NCBI RefSeq assembly: GCF_036924515.1
Contig: NZ_JAZHRR010000001.1
Coordinates: forward strand, 3,691,001 to 3,755,000
Length of the DNA: 64,000 nt
Direction of reading: 5' to 3'
Source of the DNA: Bradyrhizobium sp. AZCC 1610
GTDB taxonomy: Bacteria > Pseudomonadota > Alphaproteobacteria > Rhizobiales > Xanthobacteraceae
The first letter of the stretch is position 1. The number at the start of each line of letters is the position of its first letter. Made by a program: the position numbers and the translations under genes. Positions 54,626 through 64,000 of this stretch are shown piece by piece. The notes beneath the pieces were generated by a model. That model worked only from the letters and a program-made list of their open reading frames with translations, was not told the origin of the DNA and ran no database searches.

Positions 54626-55389
54626 GGCCGGCCCGCGATCTTCTGGCGGCCGCGGTCCATCGCCGCCCTCATCTGCCGCACGGTCTCGCCGAGGCCTACG
54701 AACAGCGCCTCCCCCATCATGAAATAGCCGATGTTGAGTTCGGCGATCTCGGGCAGCACCGAAATCGTCTCGGCCGTCCGGTAGTCCAGGCCGTGGCCAG
54801 CATGGACCTCCAGCCCTGCCGCGCGCCCCAAGGCGGCGCCCTCTACGATTCGCTGCCATTCCGCCTCGGCCTTTGCGGTGTGCCCATCGACCACGGCGTC
54901 GCACCAGCTGCCGGTATGGATCTCGATCACGGGCGCGCGCAATCTTGCCGCCATCTCGATCTGTTGCGGGTCGGCCGAGATGAACAGCGACACCCGGATG
55001 CCGGCATCGCTCAGCCGCGCGATAAAGGGGGCCAGCGCATTATGCTGGCCGACTACGTCCAATCCGCCCTCGGTGGTGAGTTCTTCGCGGCGCTCGGGCA
55101 CCAGGCACACGGCGTGGGGCTTGGTGGCGAGCGAGATCCGCAGCATGTCCTCGGTCGCCGCCATCTCGAAATTCAGGGGCTTCGATATCTCGGCCTTCAG
55201 CCGGGCCATATCGCTGTCGCGGATGTGGCGGCGGTCCTCACGCAGATGCGCGGTGATGCCGTCGGCGCCCGCCTCGATCGCGGCCAGCGCGGCGCGCACC
55301 GGATCCGGCCGCGCGCCGCCGCGCGCATTGCGCAAGGTCGCGACGTGATCGACGTTGACACCGAGGCGAAGTGGGGGAGCTTTGAGCAT
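54622..55389 (-). CDS. pdxJ: Pyridoxine 5'-phosphate synthase
   Basis: 255 residues. TIM-barrel enzyme that closes the pyridoxine ring from deoxyxylulose 5-phosphate and 3-amino-2-oxopropyl phosphate. Marks: [30 protein letters not shown], and the C-terminal [17 protein letters not shown]. Start at 55387-55389 ([10 protein letters not shown]); the longer frame reads through the inverted repeat at 55421-55492. Confidence 0.96.
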   Translation of the reverse strand: MLKAPPLRLGVNVDHVATLRNARGGARPDPVRAALAAIEAGADGITAHLREDRRHIRDSDMARLKAEISKPLNFEMAATEDMLRISLATKPHAVCLVPERREELTTEGGLDVVGQHNALAPFIARLSDAGIRVSLFISADPQQIEMAARLRAPVIEIHTGSWCDAVVDGHTAKAEAEWQRIVEGAALGRAAGLEVHAGHGLDYRTAETISVLPEIAELNIGYFMMGEALFVGLGETVRQMRAAMDRGRQKIAGRP

Positions 55390-55420
55390 TTTCCGACTCT
55401 CGAACCGATAAATCCAATTT

Positions 55421-55492
55421 GTCATGCGCGGGCTCGACCCGCGCATCCATCTTCTTGAAAAGATGGGTTGCCGGGTCAAGCCCGGCAACGAC
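55421..55492. repeat. Inverted repeat between rel and pdxJ
   Basis: GTCATGCGCGGGCTCGACCC, then CATCTTCTTGAAAAGATG as an inner hairpin, then GGGTCAAGCCCGGCAACGAC. A third repeat type placed between co-directional genes of the core cluster. Confidence 0.75.
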
Positions 55493-55499
55493 AGATCAG

Positions 55500-57791
55500 T
55501 TACCCATTGACGCGCTCGACCTTGGCCACGACCGCCTTGGCGCGCAATTGGGCGATAATTGCACTGAGATGCTTGAGGTCATAGACCTCGAGATCGATCG
55601 TCAGCTCGGTGAAGTCAGGCGAGCGGCGCGACATGCTGATATTGTCGATATTGCCGTCATGCTCGGCGATCACGGTGGCAACCTGGGCGAGGCTGCCGGG
55701 CTCGTTGACGTTATGCACCAGGATCCGCGCCGGAAAACGTTGCGGCATGGTCTCATCGATATCCCAGCGCACGTCCAGCCAGCGCTCCGGCTCCTCCTCG
55801 AAATCCTTCAGCGCCGGCGACTGGATCGGATAGATCGTGATCCCTTCGCCCGGCGTCACGATGCCGACGATGCGGTCGCCCGGCACGGCGCCGCCGTTCG
55901 GCGCGAACTTCACCGGCAGATCGGAATTGATGCCGCGCACCGGGATGACGGACGTGCTGCGCGCCGGATGCGGCGGCGATTTCAGCTTCAGTTTGACCGC
56001 GAGGCTCTTCTTGGCCCCGTAGCGCACCATCCGCTCTTCCTTGTAGTCCGGATACATGGCGCGGGCGACGTCGGAGGCCTTCAGCTCGCCGCGCCCGACG
56101 GAGGCCATCACGTCCTCGATCGAGGCGCGCGCCAGCCGGGGCAGAGCGCCCTTCAGCTTGTCGTCGGCGTATTCGATCTTGGCGCGGGCAAACAGGCGAT
56201 CGATGATGCGGCGGCCGAGGCCCGCATATTGATCGCGTACCGCGGTGCGGGTCGCGCGCCGGATCGCGGCGCGGGCCTTGCCGGTGACCGCAAGCGATTC
56301 CCAGGCCGAGGGCGGCGCCGACTGGGCGACCGAGGTCAGAACCTCGACCTCGTCGCCGTTCTGCAGCTCGGATGACAGCGGTGCGAACTTGCCGTTGATC
56401 TTGCAGCCGACCGCCGAGTTGCCGACATCGGTATGCACGGCATAGGCGAAGTCGATCACATTGGCCTGGCGCGGCAGCGCGATCAGCTTGCCCTTCGGGG
56501 TGAAGCAGAACACCTGGTCGTGGAACAGCTCGAGCTTGGTGTGCTCCAGAAACTCTTCCGGATTGGCGCTTTCGGAGAGGATGCCGACGGTGTGGCGGAG
56601 CCAGGCAAAGGCGTTGGATTCGTGCTTGAGCCGCTCGGTCGGTGAGCCCATGCCGTCCTTGTAGAACGCGTGCGCGGCGATGCCGAATTCGGCGATCTGG
56701 TTCATTTCCTCGGTGCGGATCTGCAACTCGACGCGCTGGTTGCCGGGACCGATCACGGTGGTGTGGATCGAACGGTAGTCGTTCTGCTTCGGCGTCGAGA
56801 TATAGTCCTTGAACCGGCCGGGCACCACCGGCCAGGTGGTGTGCACCACGCCGAGCGCGCGGTAACAGGCTTCGACATCCGGCATCACGACGCGGAAGCC
56901 GAAGATGTCGGACAATTGTTCGAAGCCGACCGATTTGCGCTCCATCTTGGTCCAGATCGAAAACGGCTGCTTGCGGCGGCCATAGACGCGCGCGGTGATG
57001 CCGTTCTTCTGCAAGTTTTTGGAGAGCTGGCTTTCGATCTCGCCGATCAGGTTGCGATTGCGCTCGGCCAGCGCGTCCAGCCGCTGCATCACCACCGCAT
57101 AGGCTTCCGGATCGAGCGTATGGAACGAGAGGTCCTCGAGTTCCTCGCGCATCTCCTGCATGCCCATGCGGCCGGCGAGCGGCGCATAGATGTCCAGCGT
57201 CTCCTCGGCGATGCGGCGGCGCGAGGCGTGCGGCACGAATTCCAGCGTGCGCATGTTGTGCAGGCGATCGGCGAGCTTGATCAGAAGGACGCGGACGTCG
57301 TCGGCGATCGCCAGCAAAAGCTTGCGCAGGTTCTCGGCCTGCTTGGCTTCGCGCGAGACCAGCTCCAGCCGCTTCAGCTTGGTGAGCCCTTCGACCAGCG
57401 CGCCGATCTCGTGGCCGAAGATGTTGTCGATCTCGGCGCGCGTCGCCTCGGTATCCTCGATGGTGTCGTGCAGCAGCGCCGCAACGATGGTGGCGTCATC
57501 GAGCTTGAGGTTGGTCAGGATCGCCGCGACTTCGAGCGGATGCGAGAAGTAGGGATCGCCGGACGCGCGCGTTTGCGTGCCGTGCGCCTTCATGGCGTAG
57601 ACATAGGCGCGATTGAGCAGGTCTTCGTCGGTATCGGGATTATACGACCTGACGCGCTCGACCAGGTCGTATTGCCGCATCATGCGCGAGCGCGGCGATT
57701 TGGGCTTTTCCGCCACCGGCGACGTCGGCGCGACCGCGACCTGACCGGTCGCGGCCTGCATTTGCCGGGAGTTGCGGCGCCAATACGCCAT
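55500..57791 (-). CDS. rel: Bifunctional (p)ppGpp synthetase/hydrolase
   Basis: 763 residues. HD hydrolase domain ([17 protein letters not shown]), synthetase domain ([17 protein letters not shown] through [17 protein letters not shown]), TGS domain ([20 protein letters not shown]) and C-terminal ACT domain ([20 protein letters not shown]). It makes and removes the stringent-response alarmone, the single Rel of most alphaproteobacteria. Start chosen at 57789-57791 ([10 protein letters not shown]) with GAAGAAGG upstream. Follows rpoZ by 291 nt. Confidence 0.96.
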   Translation of the reverse strand: MAYWRRNSRQMQAATGQVAVAPTSPVAEKPKSPRSRMMRQYDLVERVRSYNPDTDEDLLNRAYVYAMKAHGTQTRASGDPYFSHPLEVAAILTNLKLDDATIVAALLHDTIEDTEATRAEIDNIFGHEIGALVEGLTKLKRLELVSREAKQAENLRKLLLAIADDVRVLLIKLADRLHNMRTLEFVPHASRRRIAEETLDIYAPLAGRMGMQEMREELEDLSFHTLDPEAYAVVMQRLDALAERNRNLIGEIESQLSKNLQKNGITARVYGRRKQPFSIWTKMERKSVGFEQLSDIFGFRVVMPDVEACYRALGVVHTTWPVVPGRFKDYISTPKQNDYRSIHTTVIGPGNQRVELQIRTEEMNQIAEFGIAAHAFYKDGMGSPTERLKHESNAFAWLRHTVGILSESANPEEFLEHTKLELFHDQVFCFTPKGKLIALPRQANVIDFAYAVHTDVGNSAVGCKINGKFAPLSSELQNGDEVEVLTSVAQSAPPSAWESLAVTGKARAAIRRATRTAVRDQYAGLGRRIIDRLFARAKIEYADDKLKGALPRLARASIEDVMASVGRGELKASDVARAMYPDYKEERMVRYGAKKSLAVKLKLKSPPHPARSTSVIPVRGINSDLPVKFAPNGGAVPGDRIVGIVTPGEGITIYPIQSPALKDFEEEPERWLDVRWDIDETMPQRFPARILVHNVNEPGSLAQVATVIAEHDGNIDNISMSRRSPDFTELTIDLEVYDLKHLSAIIAQLRAKAVVAKVERVNG

Positions 57792-58082
57792 CACATCATT
57801 ACCTTCTTCCACCAGACCCGGACGGGTCCCCGCCGTTACGTATGTAATGCGTTTTCGAACGGCGATGCACGCCGCGCGGCCGCGATACGGTTCAATTTCG
57901 CTTGGGCCTGCGGCCATCCAACGCCCAACCCGATGGCCCATCGGCCCCGCGAGTCAGCCGTTTTCGGCCGCGCCGGCCAAGGACGCATTGTAACCGCAAA
58001 AATGTCAACAAAAGCAAAGGCCCGGACTGACGTCCGGGCCTTTGGCAGATCGGGAGTTCGGGACGGACCGGAAGGTTCCGGA

Positions 58083-58475
58083 TTACTCGTCCTCTTCGGG
58101 CTGCTCTTCCGGCGGCGCCAAGCCTTCCAGACCCTTGAGGAGCTCTTCCTCGGTCATGCGCTCGACCGCAACCTCGGTGTCGTCGGCATCGACGCTGGCG
58201 CCGGCCGAGCCGATCAAAGGCACGGTATCGGGCTCTGGCTCGTCGACCTCGACGAATTTCTGCAGGGAATGAACCAGTTCCTCGCGCAGGTCTTCCGGGG
58301 AAATAGTGGAATCGGCGATTTCCCGCAGCGAAACGACCGGGTTTTTGTCGTTGTCGCGATCAACCGTGAGTTGAGACCCGGACGAGATCATACGGGCGCG
58401 ATGTGCTGCCAGCAACACCAGGTCGAACCGGTTGTCGACCTTGTCAATGCAATCTTCCACGGTGACGCGCGCCAT
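58083..58475 (-). CDS. rpoZ: RNA polymerase omega subunit
   Basis: 130 residues. [20 protein letters not shown] and [13 protein letters not shown] mark the omega fold; the C-terminal ~50 residues are acidic ([10 protein letters not shown]). It stabilises the RNA polymerase beta' subunit. First gene of the long conserved cluster down to parC. Confidence 0.96.
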   Translation of the reverse strand: MARVTVEDCIDKVDNRFDLVLLAAHRARMISSGSQLTVDRDNDKNPVVSLREIADSTISPEDLREELVHSLQKFVEVDEPEPDTVPLIGSAGASVDADDTEVAVERMTEEELLKGLEGLAPPEEQPEEDE

Positions 58476-58830
58476 AGACTGTCGCTCCGTTAAATGGGGC
58501 CAAATATGTCGGTATTAGGGGCTAGTTATAGGGCCGGAGGCTGCTTCGCAAGACTAAATTTGTGATTTGCCTTCCTAATGGGCTCTGATACCCCAGCTTC
58601 GGGGCCAGAATGGGCCGGAGCGTCCAGACGCGGCAGGGTTGCCGTACAGGACAAGTAAATCTCTTCATTGCACTGTCAAAAGTATAGGTTTTTCGCCCTC
58701 GCCTCACCATAATTGCAGTGGTGACTGTCGTGGGGCACGATTCACCGAACTTTAGGCAACAGACCTGGAAAGTGCGCGCGGTCGATGGCCGCTGCGCTAG
58801 AAAAGCTAACAACAACGTGAGAACCATTTG
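58476..58830. other. Intergenic region between rpoZ and the NYN gene
   Basis: About 355 bases, divergent promoters. CCCC-AGCTTC-GGGG (about 58593-58606) and nearby complementary segments could be an RNA hairpin, but I could not match it to a known RNA. No gene. Confidence 0.5.
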
Positions 58831-59460
58831 ATGTCACCCGCTTCCAACAAGATTGCGCTCTTTATTGACGGCGCCAACCTCTATGCAACGGCCAAGACGC
58901 TCGGCTTCGACATCGATTACAAGCGCCTTCTCAAGGAATTTCAGAGCCGAGGGACGCTGTTGCGTGCGTTCTACTACACGGCGATCATCGAGGATCAAGA
59001 ATACTCCTCGATCCGTCCGCTGATCGATTGGCTCGACTACAACGGCTACACCGTCGTCACCAAGGCGACCAAGGAATTCATCGACGCTTCCGGCCGGCGC
59101 AAGGTGAAGGGCAACATGGACATCGAACTCGCCGTCGATGCCATGGAACTCGCCGAGCATGTCGACCAGATCGTGCTGTTCTCGGGCGACGGCGATTTCC
59201 GCTCGCTGGTCGAAGCGGTGCAGCGCCGCGGCGTTCGCGTCACGGTCGTTTCGACCATTTCGAGCCAGCCGCCGATGATCGCCGACGAACTGCGCCGCCA
59301 GGCCGACGTCTTCACCGACCTCGTCGAGCTGCAATCAAAACTGGGCCGCGATCCTTCGGAGCGCCCTGCCCCGCGCGAACCGCGTCATCACGCCCCGCAA
59401 TTCCTGCAGCGCGCGACCACGGTGGCGCCGCGGGGCGGCGAGGACGAATTCGACGATTGA
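58831..59460 (+). CDS. NYN domain protein (LabA/DUF88 type)
   Basis: 209 residues. NYN/PIN-like nuclease domain (about 7-165): ALFIDGANLYATAKTLG carries the first catalytic Asp, KVKGNMDIELAVDAMELA and VLFSGDGDFRSLVEAVQ the others. A Pro/Arg/His-rich, disordered tail (170-209) ends in EDEFDD. Such proteins are predicted RNases; in rhizobia they are widely conserved. Terminator immediately follows. Confidence 0.9.
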   Translation: MSPASNKIALFIDGANLYATAKTLGFDIDYKRLLKEFQSRGTLLRAFYYTAIIEDQEYSSIRPLIDWLDYNGYTVVTKATKEFIDASGRRKVKGNMDIELAVDAMELAEHVDQIVLFSGDGDFRSLVEAVQRRGVRVTVVSTISSQPPMIADELRRQADVFTDLVELQSKLGRDPSERPAPREPRHHAPQFLQRATTVAPRGGEDEFDD

Positions 59461-59483
59461 GAATGAGCCAGTACACTGCTAGA

Positions 59484-59519
59484 GCCTCGGTTCTGATTGA
59501 AACAGAACCGGGGCTTTTT
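59484..59519 (+). terminator. Rho-independent terminator after the NYN gene
   Basis: GCCTCGGTTCTG and CAGAACCGGGGC, a 12-base stem with one wobble pair, 7-base loop, then TTTTTGTTTTT. Confidence 0.92.
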
Positions 59520-59606
59520 GTTTTTCGCGCGCTTTCTTGACGCGACCCCAGTATCGATCCCGGATCTAGGTCCGTGGCTGGCTTTCGCTCGAAACGCTTT
59601 GGACAC

Positions 59607-60257
59607 ATGGCTAGCCTCCCCGCCCCTACCGCTGCCGAACCCGACCGCAACTGTCCGCTCTGCCCGAGGCTGGCTGCATTTCGCGCGCAGGCGCGCGCGC
59701 GCGAGCCGGGTTGGCACAACTCGCCGGTTGCCTCATTCGGCGCTTCCAATGCACAACTGTTGATTGTCGGGTTGGCGCCGGGCCTGCAGGGCGCCAACCG
59801 CACCGGACGTCCGTTCACCGGCGACTACGCCGGCGACCTGCTATATGCGACCTTGCTCGAATACGGCTTTGCCAAAGGCGTCTATCAGGCACGTCCGGAC
59901 GACGGGCTGAAGCTGGTCGATTGCCGGATCAGCAACGCGGTGCGCTGCGTGCCGCCGCAGAACAAGCCGTTGCCCGTCGAGATCAACACCTGCCGGCAAT
60001 TCCTGGCCGCGACGATTGCGACCATGCCGAGGCTTCGCGCGATCGTGGCGCTCGGGCGGATCGCCCATGAATCGACATTGAAGGCACTCCGCCTGCGCAA
60101 TGGCGCCGCCCCCTTTGCGCACGGTGCCGTACATAGCGCAGGCGCCATCAGGCTTTACGACAGCTATCACTGCTCGCGCTACAACACCAATACGCGGGTG
60201 CTGACGCCGGACATGTTTCGCAACGTGTTTGCGAAGGTGCGAAAGGATCTAGGATAA
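59607..60257 (+). CDS. Uracil-DNA glycosylase, family 5-like (Fe-S)
   Basis: 216 residues. Motif A LAPGLQGANRTGRPFTGD is typical of UDGb (family 5) enzymes, which excise uracil and hypoxanthine. Four Cys suit a 4Fe-4S cluster: the pair in RNCPLCPRL, one in DCRISNAVRC and one near the C-terminal YHCSRYN. A GTG at 59574 would add 11 residues. Sits between terminator and repeat, so probably a single-gene unit. Confidence 0.88.
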   Translation: MASLPAPTAAEPDRNCPLCPRLAAFRAQARAREPGWHNSPVASFGASNAQLLIVGLAPGLQGANRTGRPFTGDYAGDLLYATLLEYGFAKGVYQARPDDGLKLVDCRISNAVRCVPPQNKPLPVEINTCRQFLAATIATMPRLRAIVALGRIAHESTLKALRLRNGAAPFAHGAVHSAGAIRLYDSYHCSRYNTNTRVLTPDMFRNVFAKVRKDLG

Positions 60258-60262
60258 TCAAA

Positions 60263-60352
60263 CGTCAATGCGAGGAGCGTCAGCGACGAAGTAATCCAGA
60301 GATGCTGCCTGTTGCACTATTTCTGGATTGCTTCACTTCGCTCGCAATGACG
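60263..60352. repeat. Inverted repeat, CGTCATTGCGAGCG family, copy 2
   Basis: CGTCAATGCGAGGAGCGTCA and TCGCTCGCAATGACG arms with AGTAATCCAGA pairing to TCTGGATTGCTT. Between convergent uracil glycosylase and peroxiredoxin genes. Confidence 0.8.
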
Positions 60353-60353
60353 A

Positions 60354-60929
60354 TTACACCGGATTCTCCCTCAGCCACGCCAGCACATCGGCGGCGTTTC
60401 GGTCGGGCGGAAACACCGGATAGAACACGTGTCGGATGCGCCCGTCATCGACGATCAGCGCCAGCCGCTTGATCAGCGTCAGTCCGGCCACCTGCATGGT
60501 CGGCAGCTTGAGCGCGCGGGCCAGTGCCAGCTTCTCATCCGACAAAACCGGGAACGGCAAGTGCAGCCGTGACGCCATCTCGGTCTGGTAGACGTTATCC
60601 TGCGTCGACAGGCCGAACACGTGTTTGGCGCCGGCGGCTTTCAGCTCGGCAAACAGGTCGCGGAACGAGCACGTCTGCGGTGTGCAGCCGCGCGCACCAG
60701 GGATCATGTCCCAATCGTCAACGAGACTGATCTTGCCGGGCTCGCCGGTGCGGGGGTAGGCGAACACGACCGTGCGGCCGGAAAGCGCAGCCAGCGTCAC
60801 CGAATTATCGTCGGTGGCCAGCAGCGCGAGCGGCGGGATCGTCATGCCGACCAGATGCGCCGCCGCGCCATCGTCGGTCGGCGCCGGGATCTTGCTCCAG
60901 TCGACTTCGAGCAGGTTCTTCTGGTTCAT
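60354..60929 (-). CDS. Peroxiredoxin (AhpC/TSA/Bcp-like)
   Basis: 191 residues. Thioredoxin-fold peroxidase with GARGCTPQTCSFRDLFAEL; the two Cys (five apart) are the peroxidatic and resolving candidates. FGLSTQDNVYQTEMASRLHL and the FPVLSDEKLALARALKLPT stretch match the Bcp/PrxQ-like group. Start ATG 60929 has GGAGG 9 nt upstream; an ATG three codons earlier abuts that site and is less likely. Confidence 0.9.
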   Translation of the reverse strand: MNQKNLLEVDWSKIPAPTDDGAAAHLVGMTIPPLALLATDDNSVTLAALSGRTVVFAYPRTGEPGKISLVDDWDMIPGARGCTPQTCSFRDLFAELKAAGAKHVFGLSTQDNVYQTEMASRLHLPFPVLSDEKLALARALKLPTMQVAGLTLIKRLALIVDDGRIRHVFYPVFPPDRNAADVLAWLRENPV

Positions 60930-60976
60930 CGCCTTCATCCTCCATCCGCCGTCATTTGCGAGCCAAGCGACGTGCC

Positions 60977-61067
60977 GTAGGATGGGTGGAGCGAAGCGAT
61001 ACCCATCAACCACAAGCACTGATCCGCGATCGTCATGATGGGTTTCGCTGCGCTCTACCCATCCTAC
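60977..61067. repeat. Inverted repeat, GTAGGATGGGT family, copy 3
   Basis: GTAGGATGGGTGGAGCGAAG and ...GCTGCGCTCTACCCATCCTAC arms, nearly identical to 3247-3334. Lies between smpB and the peroxiredoxin gene. Confidence 0.82.
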
Positions 61068-61073
61068 GAACCA

Positions 61074-61547
61074 TCATCCCCGCGCCCGCATCAGGCGGCC
61101 TTTTTCCCGGCCCCAATCGCGCTTCTTTTCGGTCTCGCGCTTGTCGTGCAGCTTCTTGCCCTTGGCGATCGCCAGCAGCAGCTTGGCGCGGCCGCGCTCG
61201 TTGAAATAGAGTTTTAGCGGAATCAGCGTCATGCCTTCGCGATCGACCGCGCCCATCAGCTTGTTGATCTGCTTTCGGTGCAGCAGCAGCTTGCGTGGCC
61301 GTTTCGGCTCATGGTTGAAGCGGTTGGCCTGCAGATATTCCGGAATATTGGCATTGATCAGCCAGATCTCGCCGTCCTTGGAATCCGCATAAGATTCGGC
61401 AATCGTTGTCTTGCCGTTGCGGATCGACTTCACTTCCGTGCCGGTCAGCGCAATGCCGGCCTCGACGGTGTCCTCGATCGCGTAGTTGAACCGGGCCTTG
61501 CGGTTTTCGGCGACAACCTTGATCGGGCGCTCGTTCTTCTCAGCCAC
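61074..61547 (-). CDS. smpB: SmpB, tmRNA-binding protein
   Basis: 157 residues. Binds tmRNA and alanyl-tmRNA to rescue stalled ribosomes. Marks: [20 protein letters not shown], the [11 protein letters not shown] turn, [19 protein letters not shown] and basic C-terminal tail [17 protein letters not shown]. Follows mscL by 1 nt on the same strand. The tmRNA gene itself was not found in the window. Confidence 0.96.
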   Translation of the reverse strand: MAEKNERPIKVVAENRKARFNYAIEDTVEAGIALTGTEVKSIRNGKTTIAESYADSKDGEIWLINANIPEYLQANRFNHEPKRPRKLLLHRKQINKLMGAVDREGMTLIPLKLYFNERGRAKLLLAIAKGKKLHDKRETEKKRDWGREKGRLMRARG

Positions 61548-61548
61548 G

Positions 61549-61959
61549 TTAGCCCTTCTTGAGGAGATCGCGGATCTCGGTCAGCAATTCTTCCTGCCTG
61601 GTCAGCTTCGGCGCGGGCCCAGCTTCATCCTTGCGTTTGAGCTTGTTCATGGCGCGAATGACCACGAACAGCACGAACGCGATGATGAGGAAGTTCAGCG
61701 TCAGCGTGAGGAAACTGCCCCAAGCCAATACCGCGCCCTGCTTTTTAGCATCGGCAAGATTGTTGGCAGTCACCGCCTTCGACAGCGGCGTGAAATAGTT
61801 GGAGAAATCGAGACCGCCGGTGATCGCGCCGATGATCGGCATGATCACATCGCCGACCAGCGAAGTCACGATGGCGCCGAAGGCCGCACCGATGATGACG
61901 CCGACGGCGAGGTCGACGACGTTACCCTTCATCGCGAATTCGCGGAATTCCTTCAGCAT
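61549..61959 (-). CDS. mscL: Large-conductance mechanosensitive channel
   Basis: 136 residues. N-terminal [20 protein letters not shown] with TM1, periplasmic loop ([20 protein letters not shown]), TM2 and the cytoplasmic bundle ending [14 protein letters not shown]. Releases solutes under hypo-osmotic shock. Between dapA and smpB. Confidence 0.97.
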   Translation of the reverse strand: MLKEFREFAMKGNVVDLAVGVIIGAAFGAIVTSLVGDVIMPIIGAITGGLDFSNYFTPLSKAVTANNLADAKKQGAVLAWGSFLTLTLNFLIIAFVLFVVIRAMNKLKRKDEAGPAPKLTRQEELLTEIRDLLKKG

Positions 61960-62005
61960 GTTGGCCTTCCCTCTTCGTTCTTCAGGCGAAGCGAGTCGTC
62001 CCCCC

Positions 62006-62896
62006 TTAATTGATCAGGCCGGCATGCACCATCGCGCTGCGCACGGCAACGCGCGTCGGCTCCGACACCGGCACCATCGGCAGGCGCAGCTTCTCGTCGA
62101 TCTTGCCGAGCAGAGAGAGCGCGTATTTAACCGGCGCCGGATTGCTTTCGATGAAGAGGTTGTTGTGCAGCGGCATCAGCTTGTCATGCAGCTTGAGCGC
62201 GGTGGCGTGATCGCCCTTCTGCCATGCCAGGTGGAATTCCGAGCACAGCCGCGGCGCGACGTTTGATGTGACCGAGATGCAGCCATGGCCGCCATGCGCC
62301 ATGTAGCCGAGGATAGTGGCGTCCTCGCCCGACAATTGGTTGAAGTCCTCGCCCATCGCCGCGCGCTGCTGCGACACCCGCACCATGCTGGCAGTTGCAT
62401 CCTTCACGCCGGCGATGTTCTTCAGTTCGAACAGCCGCGTCATCGTCTCGACCGACATGTCGATCACCGAACGGCCGGGGATGTTGTAGATGATGATCGG
62501 AATCCCGATCGCGTCGTTGATCGCCTTGAAGTGCTGGTACATGCCTTCCTGGGTCGGCTTGTTGTAATAGGGCGTCACCACCAGCACGGCGTCCGCGCCT
62601 GCCTTCTCCGCATGCTCGGCGAGCTCGACGGCCTCCTTGGTCGAATTGGAGCCCGCGCCCGCGATGACGGGCGCCCGCCCGTTGGCTTCGTCAATGCACC
62701 ATTCGACGACGCGCTTGTGCTCGTCATGGCTCAAGGTGGGGCTTTCGCCGGTGGTGCCGACGGGCACCAGGCCGTGGGTGCCCTCAGTGATCTGCCAGTT
62801 CACCAGGCCGCGGAAGGCCGCCTCGTCGAGCGAGCCGTTCTTGAATGGCGTGACCAAGGCGGTGAACGATCCCCGGAATTTTGTCTTGGCTGCCAT
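62006..62896 (-). CDS. dapA: 4-Hydroxy-tetrahydrodipicolinate synthase
   Basis: 296 residues. TIM barrel condensing pyruvate with aspartate semialdehyde, first step of lysine and diaminopimelate synthesis. Marks: [17 protein letters not shown], Tyr in [18 protein letters not shown], and the Schiff-base Lys in [25 protein letters not shown] 6 nt before the ATG. Divergent from the lytic transglycosylase gene. Confidence 0.97.
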   Translation of the reverse strand: MAAKTKFRGSFTALVTPFKNGSLDEAAFRGLVNWQITEGTHGLVPVGTTGESPTLSHDEHKRVVEWCIDEANGRAPVIAGAGSNSTKEAVELAEHAEKAGADAVLVVTPYYNKPTQEGMYQHFKAINDAIGIPIIIYNIPGRSVIDMSVETMTRLFELKNIAGVKDATASMVRVSQQRAAMGEDFNQLSGEDATILGYMAHGGHGCISVTSNVAPRLCSEFHLAWQKGDHATALKLHDKLMPLHNNLFIESNPAPVKYALSLLGKIDEKLRLPMVPVSEPTRVAVRSAMVHAGLIN

Positions 62897-63187
62897 GGAT
62901 TTCCTCCAAACGCTTAAGAAACGGCACCACCGAAACTGGATTTCAATTCATATCGGGTCTGGCGATCGGGCGAAAGGGCCGTGCCGTATGGCGCTAGCGC
63001 TTTGTTTCGACGCTCTTTCTTGGGCTGGCCGGTATCAGCCTTGCTCAGGAGCCGATAGCCGCGATTTTGCCGCGGTGATGGCGCAAACAGGATCGGCCGC
63101 GACGTTTTTAGTATTTTGTCCACATATTCCATCAAAATAGACCAAAGGCTCGGGCGATTGAATGATTCGCCGCCGCAAAGGAAAGCC

Positions 63188-64000
63188 GTGACCCTTCCCG
63201 CCCGCGCCGCCGCACTGCGATCGACCGCACTGGCCACGGGCCTGGCGCTGGCGGTCGGGCTGACTGCCTTCCCCTTGGAAGCCTGGGCCAAGCCAAAAGT
63301 TCCCCTGCCGAAGCCGCGGCCGATCGCCCGCAACGTCGTTCCAAAGTCCACGGCACACAGCGCGCCCACCGCCCATACCCCGGCGGCGGCGGCCCCTGCC
63401 CCCGCGGCGCCGGCACCAGCACCGCCGCTGCTGGCCCCGGCCACGCGCCAGCACGCAGCCCTGCCGCCTCCGCGCAAGCATGTGGCACCGGCAGTGGTAG
63501 CCGCGACGTCCTCGACGTCACAGGCCGACAAGGACGCGCTGGAAAACGTCATCGAGCTGGTGCGCAAGCAGAAGCCTGGGGATGCCACCCAGGCGCAGGC
63601 GGCGGTATCGGATCCGGTCGCCCGCAAGCTTGCGGAATGGCTGATCCTGCGCAGCGACAACAATAGCGCCTCGGTCGAGCGCTACCGTGCGTTTGTCTCG
63701 GCCAATCCGAGCTGGCCGTCGCAGACCTTCCTGCGCCGGCGCATCGAGGCCGCCATTTGGGACGACCGTCGCGACGACGCGACCGTCTGGTCCTGGTTCG
63801 GAAACGAATCGCCGATTTCGGCCAAGGGCAAGTTTGCGCTGGCGAAGGCCATGCTTGCGCGTGGCGACCGCGCCAATGCCGAACGGCTGGTCCGCGAGGC
63901 CTGGCGCCATGATGGCCTGTCGGAAGACACCGAGAACGCGGCCCTCGATATGTTCGGCGCCTTGCTGACGGCGGGCGACCACAAGGCGCGGATGGACACG
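63188..64000 (+). CDS. Lytic murein transglycosylase (5' part)
   Basis: 271 codons, continues past the end. Begins with GTG at 63188 after AAAGGAAAG; signal peptide (LATGLALAVGLTAFPLEAWA), then a Pro/Ala-rich linker ([13 protein letters not shown]) and the helical ring region typical of Slt70-like enzymes (ARKLAEWLILRSDNNSASVE onward). The catalytic SLT domain would follow beyond the window. It cleaves peptidoglycan in the periplasm. The 291-base gap to dapA holds the promoters of both genes and an A/T-rich region with CGCGACGTTTTTAG. Confidence 0.85.
   Translation, partial: MTLPARAAALRSTALATGLALAVGLTAFPLEAWAKPKVPLPKPRPIARNVVPKSTAHSAPTAHTPAAAAPAPAAPAPAPPLLAPATRQHAALPPPRKHVAPAVVAATSSTSQADKDALENVIELVRKQKPGDATQAQAAVSDPVARKLAEWLILRSDNNSASVERYRAFVSANPSWPSQTFLRRRIEAAIWDDRRDDATVWSWFGNESPISAKGKFALAKAMLARGDRANAERLVREAWRHDGLSEDTENAALDMFGALLTAGDHKARMDT

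Noticed and set aside
56670..58493. 607-codon plus-strand frame opposite rel and rpoZ
   Set aside because: Antisense shadow of two clear housekeeping genes.
58476..61547. tmRNA gene near smpB or in the gap before the NYN gene
   Set aside because: No segment matches the split tmRNA of alphaproteobacteria; hairpins there are too generic.

Overview
The window looks like chromosome of Bradyrhizobium or a very close relative (Nitrobacteraceae, Alphaproteobacteria). The support is high GC with strong third-position bias, the core gene order rpoZ-rel-pdxJ-acpS-lepB-rnc-era-recO-parC, an LdtR-type MarR regulator beside a DUF6163-type gene and hemB, and many copies of intergenic inverted repeats of the type common in this group. 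No CRISPR array, insertion sequence or tRNA gene was recognised.

Layout. 0-3.2 kb: ribD (partial), nrdR, glyA and a glutathione transferase, all on the minus strand. 3.2-4.3 kb: repeat-rich non-coding DNA. 4.3-7.9 kb: small envelope proteins, a secreted histidine phosphatase, a GAF-cyclase and two small unknown genes. 8.0-12.3 kb: a CUT1-type sugar or polyol ABC transporter with a clear palindromic operator upstream. 12.6-17.2 kb: ldtR, a DUF6163-type gene, hemB, an RDD protein and bpt. 17.2-24.6 kb: mntH, then a divergent operon of a TnpB-like/PspA fusion, an OB-fold membrane protein and a flotillin, then an RTX-tailed animal-type haem peroxidase. Similar TTGCAA-type palindromes lie in front of mntH and the peroxidase. 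24.7-30.2 kb: two MFS exporters, a beta-lactamase-fold hydrolase and a second cyclase.

30.2-47.4 kb is a metal and metalloid resistance region. It holds acr3-arsC, an arsR-arsC fusion with the GAPDH/ArsJ pair, arsH, a second arsR followed by a flavin monooxygenase and two MFS genes, a truncated RidA gene, further transporters, chrB-chrA, and a cation diffusion facilitator gene with a frameshift. 47.6-58.5 kb is the conserved housekeeping cluster. 58.8-64 kb holds a NYN-domain protein, a uracil-DNA glycosylase, a peroxiredoxin, smpB, mscL, dapA and the start of a lytic transglycosylase.

Most notable: (1) one open frame carries the N-terminal half of a TnpB-type protein without its nuclease domain, joined to PspA, translationally coupled to an OB-fold protein and followed 3 nt later by a flotillin; (2) the haem peroxidase resembles Mn(II)-oxidising peroxidases and shares a promoter motif with mntH; (3) parC, an essential gene, is broken by one extra G in a homopolymer, so this and the similar break in the cation transporter may be sequencing errors.
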